Notes: generated by a model from the sequence alone, not told the origin. Positions 9,401 to 17,973 are shown, counted from the stretch's first letter. The stretch: 64,000 bases of DNA from an uncultured Alphaproteobacteria bacterium (GCA_900079695.1 LT599022.1:1-64000), one strand, 5' to 3'. Program-made: numbers and translations.

Positions 9401-12010
9401 AAGGGTTCGGTGGTCGCCCTGCGCGCCGACCTGATCAGCCTCGATGCCCGGGTCCTGTTGCAATCGGTCGCGCGGATCGTCTTGAACGCGCGCCGCGGAT
9501 TGATCGCGGAACAGCTTGCGCGCTTGCCCCAGCCGCGCATCCGGCCGCTGCCGATACGCCGCCGCAGGGCTTTCGCCGCCGCGCCGCAGCCGCCCTCCGC
9601 CGCGGCCGAGGCGCTGGAATTCTTCAACGGTCTCGGCGGTTTCGATCGCGACGGGCGGGAATACGTGGTCCACCTCGGGCCGGGCCAGACCACGCCCGCG
9701 CCGTGGATCAACGTGATCGCCAATCCGGTATTCGGGTTCCAGGTTTCGGCGGAAGGCAGCGGCTTCACCTGGGCCGACAACAGCCGCGAGAACCAGATCA
9801 CCCCGTGGTCCAACGATCCGGTGATCGACCCGGTGGGCGAGGCGATCTACGTTCGCGACGAAGTCACCGGCGAAGTCTGGGGCGCGACCGCCCAGCCGGT
9901 GCGCGACGACGGCCTCTACGTCGCCCGCCACGGCTTCGGCTATTCCCGCTTCACCCACGAAGCGGGCGGGATTTCCCTCGATCTGTTGCAATACGTGCCG
10001 GTTGCCGACCCGATCAAGATTTCGCGCCTGACTCTCACGAATCTGTCCGACCGGCCGCGGCGGCTGTCCGTCACCGCCTATGCCGAATGGGTGCTCGGCA
10101 CCTCGCGCGGCGCGTCTGCGCCGTTCGTCACCACCGAGATCGAAGCCTCCACCGGCGCGATGTTCGCGCGCAACCGCTGGGGCCTCGCCTTCCCCGGACG
10201 GGTCGGGTTCGCCGACCTCGGTGGCCGCCAGACCGGCTGGACCGCCGACCGCACCGAATTCCTCGGCCGCGACGGCAACACCGCAACGCCCGCCGCGCTC
10301 GCCCGCTCGGTGCCACTTTCGGGACGGATCGGCGCGGGGCTCGACCCTTGCGCCGCGCTGCGCTGCATCGTCGATCTCGTGCCGGGGGACAGCGTCGAGG
10401 TGGTCTCCTTCCTCGGCCAGAGCGCCTCGGCGGAAGACGCGCGCGATCTCGTCGTCCGGTATCGCGAGGCCAACCTCGACGCGGTGTTCGCCGATGTCAC
10501 CGCGCAGTGGGAAAAGCTGCTCGGGGCAGTGCAGGTGCGCACGCCCGACCGCGCCATGGATATCCTGCTGAACGGCTGGCTGCTCTACCAGACCATCGCC
10601 TGCCGGGTCTGGGCGCGCTCGGCGTTCTACCAGGCGAGCGGCGCCTACGGCTTCCGCGACCAGATCCAGGACGGCATGGCGCTGTCGCTGGCGATGCCCG
10701 AGGAAACCCGCGCCCATCTGCTGCGCGCCGCGGCGCGCCAGTTCGTCGAGGGCGACGTGCAGCATTGGTGGCTGCCCCACTCGGGCGCGGGGGTGCGCAC
10801 CCGGATTTCCGACGACCGCGCCTGGCTCGCCTACGCAGTGGCGATCTATGTCGCAACCTCGGGCGACAAAAGCATTCTCGACGAGCGCGTACCGTTCCTC
10901 GAAGGGGCGCTGCTGCACCCCGACGAAGAGTCGGCGTTTTATCAGCCGCTGGTGGCGGAAACCACGGCGTCGGTGTTCGAGCACTGCGCCCTCGGCCTCG
11001 ACCGCAGCCTCGAAACCCTCGGCGTGCACGGCCTGCCGCTGATCGGCACCGGCGACTGGAACGACGGCATGAGCCGCGTCGGTGCGCGCGGCAAGGGCGA
11101 AAGCGTGTGGCTCGGCTGGATGGTGTTGCGCACCGTCGACCTGTTCGCGCCGCTGGCGGAAACCCGCGCCGCGGAACGCGCCGCCTCCTGGCGGGCGCAG
11201 GCGATCGCACTGCGCGCCGCCATCGAACGCGAAGCCTGGGATGGCGACTGGTATCGCCGCGCCACCTTCGACGACGGCACCTGGCTCGGCTCGAAGGACA
11301 GCGAGGAATGCCGGATCGATTCGATCGCCCAGTCCTGGGCGGTGCTCTCGGGTGCGGCCGACCCGGCGCGCGCGGCGACGGCGATGGCCTCCCTCGACCG
11401 CCACCTGATCCGGCGCGACGACCAGCTCGCGTTGCTGTTCGCCCCGCCGTTCGACAAGACCCACCACGATCCGGGCTATATCAAGGGCTATCCGCCGGGC
11501 CTGCGGGAAAACGGCGGCCAGTACAGCCACGCCGCGATGTGGTCGATCCTCGCCCATGCACGGCTGAGCGACGGCGACAAGGCCGCCGAACTGTTCGCGT
11601 TGCTCAATCCGATCAACCACGCCCGCACCCCCGGCGACGTCGCGCGCTACAAGGTCGAGCCCTACGTCGTCGCCGCCGACGTTTACTCCGTCGCGCCCCA
11701 CGTCGGGCGGGGCGGCTGGACCTGGTACACCGGCTCGGCGGGGTGGATGTATCGCGCCGGGGTCGAGGGATTGCTGGGGGTGCGGCGCGAGGGCGAGGTA
11801 TTGCTCGTCGCGCCCTGCCTCCCGAAGAGCTGGCCGGAGTTCAGCCTCGTCGTTACCGTCACCGAGACCCGTTACGATATCCGCGTTGCCGCAAAGGAGG
11901 CCGGCGCATCGCCGCGCGCCACCTGCGACGGTGTTGAGACCGGATGTCCGGGCGGGCAGGCGCGCCTGCCGCTCGACGGCGGGAGGCATCGCTTCGAGAT
12001 GTGGGTGTAG
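3497..12010 (+). CDS. ndvB: Cyclic beta-1,2-glucan synthase (NdvB/ChvB)
   Basis: At 2837 residues this matches the usual NdvB/ChvB length. It is an inner-membrane enzyme that makes periplasmic cyclic beta-1,2-glucan from UDP-glucose, important for osmotic adaptation and host interaction in rhizobia and Brucella. Visible parts: hydrophobic segments near residues 415-460 and 825-870 and again near 950-1000; a GT84 glycosyltransferase between them with VLTLDADTRLPRDAALR (about 633) and RHRWMRGDWQLLPW (about 785); a glycoamylase-like region about 1300-1520 including AIDYTPSRLPDG and SYMAHHQGM; and a C-terminal GH94 phosphorylase-like region with AYGFRDQIQDGMA (about 2378) and the catalytic-Asp motif GTGDWNDGMS (about 2517), which trims chain length. 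The GTG start is the first in frame and has only a close GGAAAG, so the exact N-terminus is uncertain. It stands alone; the export gene ndvA is not in the window. Confidence 0.95.
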   Translation: MLLIPILRVFFRRFDPSSPWNDKPAVRQELFGGERLEQHARSLAAAQAITAKPPVVPSLHARLRDNARVLRAAYKASAEELESGQGQVPAAKWLLDNYHLVETQIREIRNDMPPGYYRQLPKLADGPFAGYPRVFGLAWAFVAHTDSHFDPEILSRFIVAYQSVQPLTIGELWAVSITLRIVLIENLRRLAEQITIGRREYALADAFADRVLLQGAAVSAAEADAMAGASKPLSERFAAHLAKRLRDQDPTLLPALGWLEDQLNMQNTTVDDVVRHYQQHQGAANVTVRNIITSMRLISDVDWTELFERVSLVDVRLGAASGFAAMDFPTRNLYRSAIEQLARGSGMTELEVVDHVLDAAAMSARLATDPAVAGRVGDPGYHLIAEGRRALERAIGFRPSARLWISRLSIRLGIRGYVLAIFAVTALILAFAAGMLAALGVGVAWLAAFAVLGFVPASDVATALVNRAVTWNFGASALPGLELANGVPESLRTLVAVPTLLGNEADLREQIERLEVHHLAGAGGELAFALLADGVDAEHEELAGDAPLLAVAAAAIAALNQRYGPCPGGGDRFLLLHRRRLFNPAEGMWMGWERKRGKLHELNRLLRGAADTTFVPVAGLTQTLPADVRYVLTLDADTRLPRDAALRLIGKMAHPLNRPSFSADGRRITDGYGILQPRVTPALPLGREGSLFQRVFSGPSGVDPYAAAVSDVYQDLFGEGSYTGKGIYDLDAFETALAGRVPDNAMLSHDLFEGVFARAGLASDIEVVEEFPARYDVAAKRRHRWMRGDWQLLPWVLGAQAATPDLPPVGRWKMVDNLRRSLQAPFILALLALVWLLPMPAGIVGGGFVLATLAVPAFLASLFAILPRVGVGMLSHAAALGADLRLAALQTLLNAAFLADEAWRAGDAIVRTLARLAISREHLLEWTTAAQSGGKPRLGLPGFYAEMGAGTALGLALAIGACAANPAAWPAILPFGVLWAIAPALAMWASRSPPVPHKTALSDAGQRDMRLIALRTWRYFVTFVTPADNMLPPDNFQEDPHPTVAHRTSPTNIGLYLLSAIVARDFGWAGTRETVDRLEATFATLAKMPRYRGHLFNWYDTRDLRVLDPAYVSSVDSGNLAGHLIAAANACEEWLDGQASAELRQGVADLVAVAVQALAGLPIASGERGRRLGATLAEIEVQLHGAQAGTSLFPTLMRLSDKAGRAAAEIVGMDRDAASQDLIFWTEALKRVVGEHQRDAAESRDPSPLRQRLQALADAARELAEGMEFGFLLDADRKLLAIGYSLSDRRVDENCYDLLASEARLASLFAIAKGDVPTRHWFRLGRSAIPVGSGSALISWSGSMFEYLMPSLVMRAPVGSLLEQTSRLVVARQQSYARALGVPWGISESAFNARDLEFTYQYSNFGVPGLGLKRGLASNTVIAPYATGLAAMVDPQGAHRNYARLLGIGALGRHGFYEAIDYTPSRLPDGAEMAIVRSYMAHHQGMTIVAIGNLLHDGAMRLRFHREPMIQASELLLQERMPRDAPTMKSHPDAEKLFPEDPGADVSASRRVRASAPGPPITHLLSNGRYAVMLTASGMGYSRWRDIAVTRWREDATCDLMGSRIFLRDVQSEQVRSAAMQPNEIDADAGDVVFGEDHARFTRRDGPLTTVLDVLVSGEDDGEVRRVSLTNSSSRRREIAITSYSEVVLTTPAADAAHPAFAKLFVETEYLPEFGALIATRRPRADDEPHAWAAHFAVVEGDVAADPEHETDRARFLGRCHSVETAPAVIDGLPLSGTVGTVLDPIFALRQRVVVSPGEVVRVAFWTVVAGSREKLLELIDKHHDRNAFGRAKTLAWTQAQVQLRHLDIDAEQAADFQRLAAPLLYADARFRPHSDVILRGAGPQSGLWAHGISGDLPIVLVRIDEAEDMPLLREVLKAHEYWRMKRLAVDLVIVNERASSYIQDLQNAIETAVRSSQSRPRFGGDSAKGSVVALRADLISLDARVLLQSVARIVLNARRGLIAEQLARLPQPRIRPLPIRRRRAFAAAPQPPSAAAEALEFFNGLGGFDRDGREYVVHLGPGQTTPAPWINVIANPVFGFQVSAEGSGFTWADNSRENQITPWSNDPVIDPVGEAIYVRDEVTGEVWGATAQPVRDDGLYVARHGFGYSRFTHEAGGISLDLLQYVPVADPIKISRLTLTNLSDRPRRLSVTAYAEWVLGTSRGASAPFVTTEIEASTGAMFARNRWGLAFPGRVGFADLGGRQTGWTADRTEFLGRDGNTATPAALARSVPLSGRIGAGLDPCAALRCIVDLVPGDSVEVVSFLGQSASAEDARDLVVRYREANLDAVFADVTAQWEKLLGAVQVRTPDRAMDILLNGWLLYQTIACRVWARSAFYQASGAYGFRDQIQDGMALSLAMPEETRAHLLRAAARQFVEGDVQHWWLPHSGAGVRTRISDDRAWLAYAVAIYVATSGDKSILDERVPFLEGALLHPDEESAFYQPLVAETTASVFEHCALGLDRSLETLGVHGLPLIGTGDWNDGMSRVGARGKGESVWLGWMVLRTVDLFAPLAETRAAERAASWRAQAIALRAAIEREAWDGDWYRRATFDDGTWLGSKDSEECRIDSIAQSWAVLSGAADPARAATAMASLDRHLIRRDDQLALLFAPPFDKTHHDPGYIKGYPPGLRENGGQYSHAAMWSILAHARLSDGDKAAELFALLNPINHARTPGDVARYKVEPYVVAADVYSVAPHVGRGGWTWYTGSAGWMYRAGVEGLLGVRREGEVLLVAPCLPKSWPEFSLVVTVTETRYDIRVAAKEAGASPRATCDGVETGCPGGQARLPLDGGRHRFEMWV

Positions 12011-12014
12011 GGAA

Positions 12015-12614
12015 TCACCGCTGGCCGAGGTAGGCGCTCGTGGTGATTTCCCCGTTGACCCAGTCCTCGATCCGGCTGCGCACCGAGGTTTCGGCTGCGT
12101 CGGTCGCGGAGAGAGGGCGCGCGGGGGCGTCGCCGCAGGCAAGCTGGTACGCCTGCGCGATCCACCCGAGATCCCGTTCGACATTCGCGAGGCTGGTGCC
12201 GAGCATCTCCGCGGTAACGAAATCGCCGCGACCACGGGACGCATCTGTGGCATCGCGTAGCGACGCCGCGTAAACGACGAGCGCCGCCGACGTGGCGGCA
12301 ACGTTTTGCGCGATGTCGCGTGTCTCTGCAGGATAAGGCGACAGAACCGACCGCTTCGCGACCGTCCGGATCGTACCCGCGGCGCGCCCGCCGGTACCGG
12401 AGATCCGCTCCGCGATCCGGTCCGCGTGATGGCCGACGTCGATCGCGGCCCGCTCGAACACCGCATTCAGGCGGACCACCCCGGGCTCGCGCACATTCCA
12501 ACGCGCCTGCCTGAGCTGGGCCTGGAGATCGATCGCCGTCGCGAGCAGGACGTTCAGTTGCACAAGCGCGATCGCCGGGGCGTCGCGGGCCGAGCGGGTG
12601 GAGCGTAAAAGCAT
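12015..12614 (-). CDS. Divergent Dps/ferritin-like protein
   Basis: A 199-residue protein of the Dps fold: LNVLLATAIDLQAQLRQARW, NVRE, then a helix ending HHADRIAERI, an AAGTIRTVAKRS element, and two more helices (TSAALVVYAASLRDA, VERDLGWIAQAYQL). Dps proteins form 12-mers that oxidise iron with peroxide and protect DNA. The usual ferroxidase ligands look altered: the His of HWNV is Arg here (ARWNV) and the His of the following LHE element is Asn (RLNAVF). Iron oxidation by the classic site is therefore doubtful. The ATG on the complement of 12612-12614 gives the normal N-terminus; a longer frame upstream is ignored. It is convergent with ndvB (4-base gap) and divergent from the large sensor gene. 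Confidence 0.75.
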   Translation of the reverse strand: MLLRSTRSARDAPAIALVQLNVLLATAIDLQAQLRQARWNVREPGVVRLNAVFERAAIDVGHHADRIAERISGTGGRAAGTIRTVAKRSVLSPYPAETRDIAQNVAATSAALVVYAASLRDATDASRGRGDFVTAEMLGTSLANVERDLGWIAQAYQLACGDAPARPLSATDAAETSVRSRIEDWVNGEITTSAYLGQR

Positions 12615-12862
12615 CGGCGTCGTCCTGATCGAGGAAAGTCGAATGTTCGAAATGTATATTTTTCGCGCGCACGCCGAAAGGTTCGGGAAATACTCAAGAC
12701 AGGCTCCGGGGTTTTCGTCGTCGGCATGTGCTGTCGAGCGCAATCCAGAAACCGAAAATCACCGGAAAAACATGTGTGTCCGGCAAAAATATTCAGGGGA
12801 GTTAAATTGTGATAATATCAATCAATACATCTCCTTGGCCGAAATTGTGAAAGATCCGGTGC

Positions 12863-15800
12863 ATGATCGCGCGCGCGCAGCCAGTCAAGACCATCGGCCG
12901 GACTCCCGAGGCGGGAGAGTCGGGCGGGTTTCCTGTCGTCGGGATCGGCGCGTCGGCGGGTGGGCTCGAGGCCTGCCGCAACCTGCTGAGCACGCTTCCT
13001 GCCGATAGCGGCATGGCGTTCATCCTGGTGCTCCACCTCGATCCGCACCACGAGAGCATGATGGTCGACCTGCTCGCGACCCAGACCTCGTTGACGGTAC
13101 GCCAGGCCGCCGACGGCATGCCGATCGCGCCGAATTGCCTCTACATCATCCCGCCCGGCACCTACCTCACCGTCGCCGATCGCGTGCTCGGGGTTTCCGC
13201 ACCCGACGCCTGCCACGGCGCGCGGATGCCGTTCGACGTTCTCCTCGCCTCGCTCGCCGAGGATTGCGCGGCGCGCGCGGCGTGCGTCGTGCTGTCGGGC
13301 AGCGGCAATGACGGCAGCGCCGGGCTCGCGCAGGTGAAACGCCGCTCGGGCGTGGTGATCGCGCAAGACCCGGAGGAAGCGGGCTTCGACGGCATGCCGC
13401 GCAGCGCCATCGCCACCGGCATGGTCGATCTGGTTTTGCCGGTGGCGGAGATTTCGCGCGCACTGATCGCGCGCGTCCGCGACCGGGTCCTCCCGGCGGA
13501 GCAGGCCGCCGAGCCCCCCGACACGGCGTGGCTCGACGAGATTATCGAGCTGTTGCGCACCACCACCGCCCACGACTTCCGCCTCTATAAGCCCGGCACC
13601 CTGCAACGCCGGATCGAACGGCGCATGGGGATGGCGGGGATCGCCGCGACCGACCGCGCCCGCTACCCGGAATTGCTGCGCACCACGCCGGGCGAGCTGA
13701 ACGAACTCGCCACCGACCTGCTGATCAACGTGACGAGCTTTTTCCGCGACCCCGAGGTGTTCGAGTTCCTCGCCCGGAACGTCGTGCCCGATCTGGTGCG
13801 CGCCCATGCCCCGGATCGGCCCTTGCGGATCTGGAGCGCCGGGTGCAGCAGCGGCGAAGAGACCTATTCCCTCGCGATGCTGTTTCTCGAGGAAATCGCG
13901 GCGAGCGGGAGCCAGGTCCGGTTGCAGATGTTCGCCTCCGACGTCGACCCCGACGCGGTCGCGCTGGCGCGCGAGGGCGTGTATCCCGCATCCATCGCCG
14001 AGGCGGTGCGCCACGACCGTCTTGCCCGGTTCTTCACCAAGTCGGGCGACGGCTACCGCGTTCTGCCCGAGTTGCGCTCAAGCGTGGTGTTCGCGGTTCA
14101 GGATGTGCTCGCGGACCCGCCGTTTTCCCGCATCGACTTGATTTCGTGCCGCAATCTCCTGATCTACCTGCGCCCCGAGGCGCAGGAACGGGTGCTGATG
14201 CTGTTTCATTTCGCGTTGAGCGAAGGCGGGCTGCTGCTGCTCGGCAACTCGGAGACGGTGGGCAAGATCGAGGATCGCTTCGAGGTGGTGTCGAAGACGG
14301 CGCGGGTCTACCGCCGCAGCGGCCCTCCGGCCGCCAAGGGTGGCTTCCCCCTCATCGGCGGCGATATCCGCCCCACGCTGCCGGTCTCGCCGCGCCCGGT
14401 CGCGGCATCGCACGCGATCCCGATCGCCGACTTCTGCCGGGAGAAGGTGGTCGAGGCTTACGCGCCCGCCACGGTGCTGATCACGCGCGACGGCGAATGC
14501 CTGTATTCGCTGGGGCCGGTGGATCGCTACCTGAAGCTCGCCCCCGGCCAGCCGACCCGCGATGTCCTCGCCCTGGCGCGCGAGGAGGTGCTCGGGCGGT
14601 TGCGCGCCGCGATCCGCGAGGCGACGCGCACCGGCGCGCGCGCGGTGGCCGGCGGCGGGCGAATCAGCTGCGATGGCGAGACCGTCGGTTTTCGCGTCGA
14701 GGCGCTTCCGGTTGCGAACGAGGGCGAGGCGCTTCTGCTGATCGGCTTCGTCGACGAACCCGTGCCCGAGGGCACGGCGACGGCCGATGCCGGCGAAGCG
14801 GCGGGGGCGCAGGCCGCCGAACTCGCGCAGGAACTGGACGCCGCCCGCGCCGAACTCCACGACGCGCTGCGCACCATCGAGACTCTCGCCAAGGAGCAGA
14901 AGGCGACCGCGGAGGAGGCCTCGTCGGTGCAGGAGGAGTATCAGTCCACCAACGAGGAACTGATGACCTCGAAGGAAGAGCTGCAATCCCTCAACGAGGA
15001 ACTCACCGCGCTCAACAGCCGGCTCCAGGAAACCCTGGAGCGCCAGCGGGTAACCTCCAACGACCTCCAGAACGTGCTCTACAGCACCAATACCGCGACG
15101 ATCTTCCTCGACAGCGCGTTGCGCATCCGGTTTTTCACCCCCGCGACCAAGGCGGTGTTCAACGTCATTCCCGGCGATATCGGCCGGCCGTTGGCGGATC
15201 TCAACTCGCTCGCCGCCGACGAAGCCTTGCTCGCCGACGCCCGGACGGTGCTGGACACCGGTGAGCCGATCGAGCGCGAGATCGCGTCGCACTCCGGCAC
15301 ATGGTTCATCCGCCGGATCATGCCCTATCGCACCCACGAATCCCGCGTCGAAGGCGTGGTGATCACCTTCGACGACAATACCGGGCGCAAGCACGCCGCC
15401 GACGCTCTCGAAATTGCGCGACGCCAGGCGCAGCAGGCCAGTCTCGCCAAGTCGCGGTTCCTTGCCGCCGCCAGCCACGACCTGCGCCAGCCGCTGCAGA
15501 CCCTCTCGCTGTTGCACGGACTGGTGGCGAAGACGGTGGCGGACGCGCGCGGCCGCCAGCTCGTCGCACGCCTCGACGAAACCATGGATACGATCTCGGG
15601 GATGCTGGACACCCTGCTCGACATCAACCAGATCGAAACCGGTACGATCCGCGCCGAAGTCGTGCGCTTCCCGATCAACGATCTGCTGTTGCGGATACGC
15701 GACGAGTTCGTCTTTCACGCCGAGGCACAAGGCCTTTCGCTGCGCGTCGTGCGGTGCGGCCTGACGATCGAGAGCGATCCGCGGCTGCTCGAGCAGATGA

Positions 15801-17176
15801 TCCGCAACCTCCTCGCCAACGCGCTCAAATACACCAAGTCCGGCAAGGTCCTGCTCGGCTGCCGACGGCGGCGGGACCACCTCAGTATCGAAATCCGGGA
15901 CACCGGCATCGGCATCCCCGAAGACGAACTCCAGGCGATTTTCGAGGAATATCATCAGCTCGACAACGCCGCGCGGGAACGCAGCCGTGGCCTTGGACTC
16001 GGGCTTGCGATCGTGAAGCGCCTCGGCGATCTGCTCGGCCACCGCGTCCGGGTGAGCTCCCGCCCCGGCAAGGGCTCGTCGTTCGCCATCGAAGTGAAGC
16101 AAAACCCAAGTCCGGTCGCCGCGGCGGCGGCGCTGCCGCACCCCGCAAGCGCGCGGCTGCCGCGCTCCGCCACCATCCTCGTGGTCGAGGACGACCCCGG
16201 AGTGCGTGACCTGATCGGCGTCGCGCTCAGGAACGAAGGCCACCGCACCGCGATCGCGGCGGACGGCGTCGCGGCGCTGGCGATGGTGGCGGAGGGGGAG
16301 GTCGCCCCCGATCTCCTGCTCGCGGATTTCAGCCTGCCCAACGGGTTGAACGGGTTGCAGCTCGCAGCGCGATTGCGGGAGCGCAACGCCGAACTCCCAG
16401 TGGTGATCCTCACCGGCGATACCTCGGCCGACACGTTGCGCGAGATCGCGCGGCTGGAGTGCGAGCACCTCAACAAACCGGTCAAGCTCGAAAGCCTCGT
16501 CAACGCAATCCACGACAACCTCGGCGCGGCGCGTCCGGTCGCAGCGCCTGCGGCCTCCCCGCCGACGCTCATCTACGTGGTCGACGACGACGATCGCTTG
16601 CGCGCCGGGATTCGCGAAACCTTCGAGAGCGAGGGACTGACGGTGGCGGACTTCCCCTCCGCCGAGGCGTTCCTCGCGGCCTTCGATCCGGGGCGCGCGG
16701 CGTGCCTCCTGGTCGACGCCTACCTCCCGGGGATGAGCGGCCTCGCGCTGCTCCGTCACTTGCGCGAGACCAGAGCGATGCCGTCCAGCATCATGATCAC
16801 CGGCAGCGGCGACGTCGCCCTCGCGGTGGAGGCGATGAAGGCGGGCGCGCTCGACTTCATCGAAAAACCGATTTCCAGCAGCGCACTGCTCGAAAGCCTG
16901 CGGCGCTCCCGCGACCACGTCGCCGACCTCGCGACGACCGGCAACTGGCGCAAGCACGCGCAGGCGTGTCTCGGCAGGCTGACCGCGCGGCAGCGCGAGA
17001 TTCTCGACATGGTCCTGGCGGGTGCGCCGAGCAAAAACATCGCCGCCGATCTCGGGATCAGCCAGCGCACCGTGGAGAACCATCGCGCGTCGATCATGAA
17101 GAAGTTCGGCGCCAAGTCGCTCCCCGAACTCGCGCGCCTCGCCATCGCCGCCGAACCCGGGCGGGGCAGGCCATAG
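12863..17176 (+). CDS. CheB-CheR-PAS-histidine kinase-REC-REC-LuxR multidomain sensor/regulator
   Basis: One 1437-residue chain with a full signalling route. In order: CheB methylesterase (Ser in GASAGG near 31, HLDPHH near 58-62, Asp in SGSGNDGSAG near 150); CheR methyltransferase from about 225, with the SAM loop SAGCSSGEETYSLAM near 325; a Glu-rich coiled coil about 645-730 (AEEASSVQEEYQSTNEEL); a PAS domain about 735-845; a HisKA helix with ASHDLRQPLQT (His about 872); an HATPase domain with NALKYTKSGK and DTGIGIPEDE; a first receiver (ILVVEDDPGVRD, about 1104); and a FixJ-type receiver (IYVVDDDDRLR, about 1236) ending in a LuxR helix-turn-helix (LTARQREILDMVLAGAPSKN, about 1373). CheB/CheR/PAS/kinase fusions are known stress or chemosensory hybrids; the DNA-binding end makes this one potentially self-contained. 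No che genes adjoin. Confidence 0.9.
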   Translation: MIARAQPVKTIGRTPEAGESGGFPVVGIGASAGGLEACRNLLSTLPADSGMAFILVLHLDPHHESMMVDLLATQTSLTVRQAADGMPIAPNCLYIIPPGTYLTVADRVLGVSAPDACHGARMPFDVLLASLAEDCAARAACVVLSGSGNDGSAGLAQVKRRSGVVIAQDPEEAGFDGMPRSAIATGMVDLVLPVAEISRALIARVRDRVLPAEQAAEPPDTAWLDEIIELLRTTTAHDFRLYKPGTLQRRIERRMGMAGIAATDRARYPELLRTTPGELNELATDLLINVTSFFRDPEVFEFLARNVVPDLVRAHAPDRPLRIWSAGCSSGEETYSLAMLFLEEIAASGSQVRLQMFASDVDPDAVALAREGVYPASIAEAVRHDRLARFFTKSGDGYRVLPELRSSVVFAVQDVLADPPFSRIDLISCRNLLIYLRPEAQERVLMLFHFALSEGGLLLLGNSETVGKIEDRFEVVSKTARVYRRSGPPAAKGGFPLIGGDIRPTLPVSPRPVAASHAIPIADFCREKVVEAYAPATVLITRDGECLYSLGPVDRYLKLAPGQPTRDVLALAREEVLGRLRAAIREATRTGARAVAGGGRISCDGETVGFRVEALPVANEGEALLLIGFVDEPVPEGTATADAGEAAGAQAAELAQELDAARAELHDALRTIETLAKEQKATAEEASSVQEEYQSTNEELMTSKEELQSLNEELTALNSRLQETLERQRVTSNDLQNVLYSTNTATIFLDSALRIRFFTPATKAVFNVIPGDIGRPLADLNSLAADEALLADARTVLDTGEPIEREIASHSGTWFIRRIMPYRTHESRVEGVVITFDDNTGRKHAADALEIARRQAQQASLAKSRFLAAASHDLRQPLQTLSLLHGLVAKTVADARGRQLVARLDETMDTISGMLDTLLDINQIETGTIRAEVVRFPINDLLLRIRDEFVFHAEAQGLSLRVVRCGLTIESDPRLLEQMIRNLLANALKYTKSGKVLLGCRRRRDHLSIEIRDTGIGIPEDELQAIFEEYHQLDNAARERSRGLGLGLAIVKRLGDLLGHRVRVSSRPGKGSSFAIEVKQNPSPVAAAAALPHPASARLPRSATILVVEDDPGVRDLIGVALRNEGHRTAIAADGVAALAMVAEGEVAPDLLLADFSLPNGLNGLQLAARLRERNAELPVVILTGDTSADTLREIARLECEHLNKPVKLESLVNAIHDNLGAARPVAAPAASPPTLIYVVDDDDRLRAGIRETFESEGLTVADFPSAEAFLAAFDPGRAACLLVDAYLPGMSGLALLRHLRETRAMPSSIMITGSGDVALAVEAMKAGALDFIEKPISSSALLESLRRSRDHVADLATTGNWRKHAQACLGRLTARQREILDMVLAGAPSKNIAADLGISQRTVENHRASIMKKFGAKSLPELARLAIAAEPGRGRP

Positions 17177-17256
17177 GCTAGGTGAATTCCGAGCCTGCCG
17201 GGAGGTTTCCGGGTTGGCTATGCTGCGTCATGGCTCCAAGTCTGGAGGAGGCACAC

Positions 17257-17448
17257 ATGCCAATCCGTCAATCCGAAGATCCCGCCAGCAATCGGCTGCA
17301 AATCGTTTTCGATTATCGCGCGGTGTCCTGCAATCTTTCCGCGGCCCCGACGTTCGCCGAAGTGGCGAGCAAGCTTGCGCGGTTTTCACCCAGCCGCTAC
17401 GGCGCACCGGTCGCGATCACCGTGACCGTGGTGACGCCGCGCGGCTGA
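17257..17448 (+). CDS. Small conserved-looking hypothetical protein
   Basis: A 63-residue ORF starting MPIRQSEDPASNRLQIVFDY with GGAGGAG 7 bases before the ATG; an upstream in-frame ATG at 17182 lacks such a site. The alternating strands (RLQIVFDYRAVSCNL, then APVAITVTVVTPRG) suggest a small beta fold. No transmembrane segment or known motif is present. It follows the giant sensor by 80 bases on the same strand and ends 10 bases before the convergent membrane protein, so it may be cotranscribed with the sensor. Function unknown. Confidence 0.5.
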   Translation: MPIRQSEDPASNRLQIVFDYRAVSCNLSAAPTFAEVASKLARFSPSRYGAPVAITVTVVTPRG

Positions 17449-17457
17449 GCTAAGACC

Positions 17458-17973
17458 TCAATGGGGAGCGGCGAACGGCGAGGGCTTGGCCGGAATGTCG
17501 AAGGCGAAGCCGGGCTTGCCGTCGACGGTGGAGGTGGCTTCGGCCGGATGCCGCTCCGCCGTGGCGAGCCATTGCGCGCCGAGTGCAAGGCCGATCAACA
17601 CGAGAATGACGAAGCCGCGGGAGTAGGTTTTGGTCGCCAGCTCGGGCGCTGCGTCCTCGGCGGGCCGTGCCGCGTGGCTCTTGATCCGCGCCGGGCTGGG
17701 CAGCAGCGCGACCAGCTCCGCGGCGACTTCGCGACAGTCGCGCTGGTCCGCCGACCAGTCGGGCACTGCCGCGAGCCGCGCGGCCATGCGGGCGGTCGCG
17801 GTTTCGACCGGCATCAGCGCCAGGGTGGTCGCCTCGACCCACGGGTCGAGATCGAGCCGCGCCAGCGCCGAGAGCGTGCTGATCTCGATTCCTTGGATAT
17901 CCTTTCCCGCCAGCGCGAACAGAAACGGGTCGTACGGCGACGCGGACCGCCAGTTCGAAGTGGGACGTTTCAT
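17458..17973 (-). CDS. Hypothetical protein with one membrane segment
   Basis: A 171-residue protein with a good GAGGAG ribosome-binding site. Residues 1-110 are soluble and helical, including SPYDPFLFALAGKDIQGIEI, which reads like a small cytoplasmic helical domain. A single hydrophobic segment (FVILVLIGLALGAQWLA) lies near residues 121-137. A Pro-rich tail of about 35 residues would be periplasmic, giving an N-in/C-out topology. It follows the radical SAM gene (18045-19928) on the same strand after 71 bases and may share its transcript. No family recognised. Confidence 0.6.
   Translation of the reverse strand: MKRPTSNWRSASPYDPFLFALAGKDIQGIEISTLSALARLDLDPWVEATTLALMPVETATARMAARLAAVPDWSADQRDCREVAAELVALLPSPARIKSHAARPAEDAAPELATKTYSRGFVILVLIGLALGAQWLATAERHPAEATSTVDGKPGFAFDIPAKPSPFAAPH

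Noticed and set aside
4133-12466. A 2777-codon open frame opposite ndvB, and long antisense frames at 14078-17083 and 58085-61135
   Set aside because: These arise from the high third-position GC of the real genes. Their products are low-complexity Arg/Ala/Gly-rich and match no family, whereas the sense frames have clear domains.
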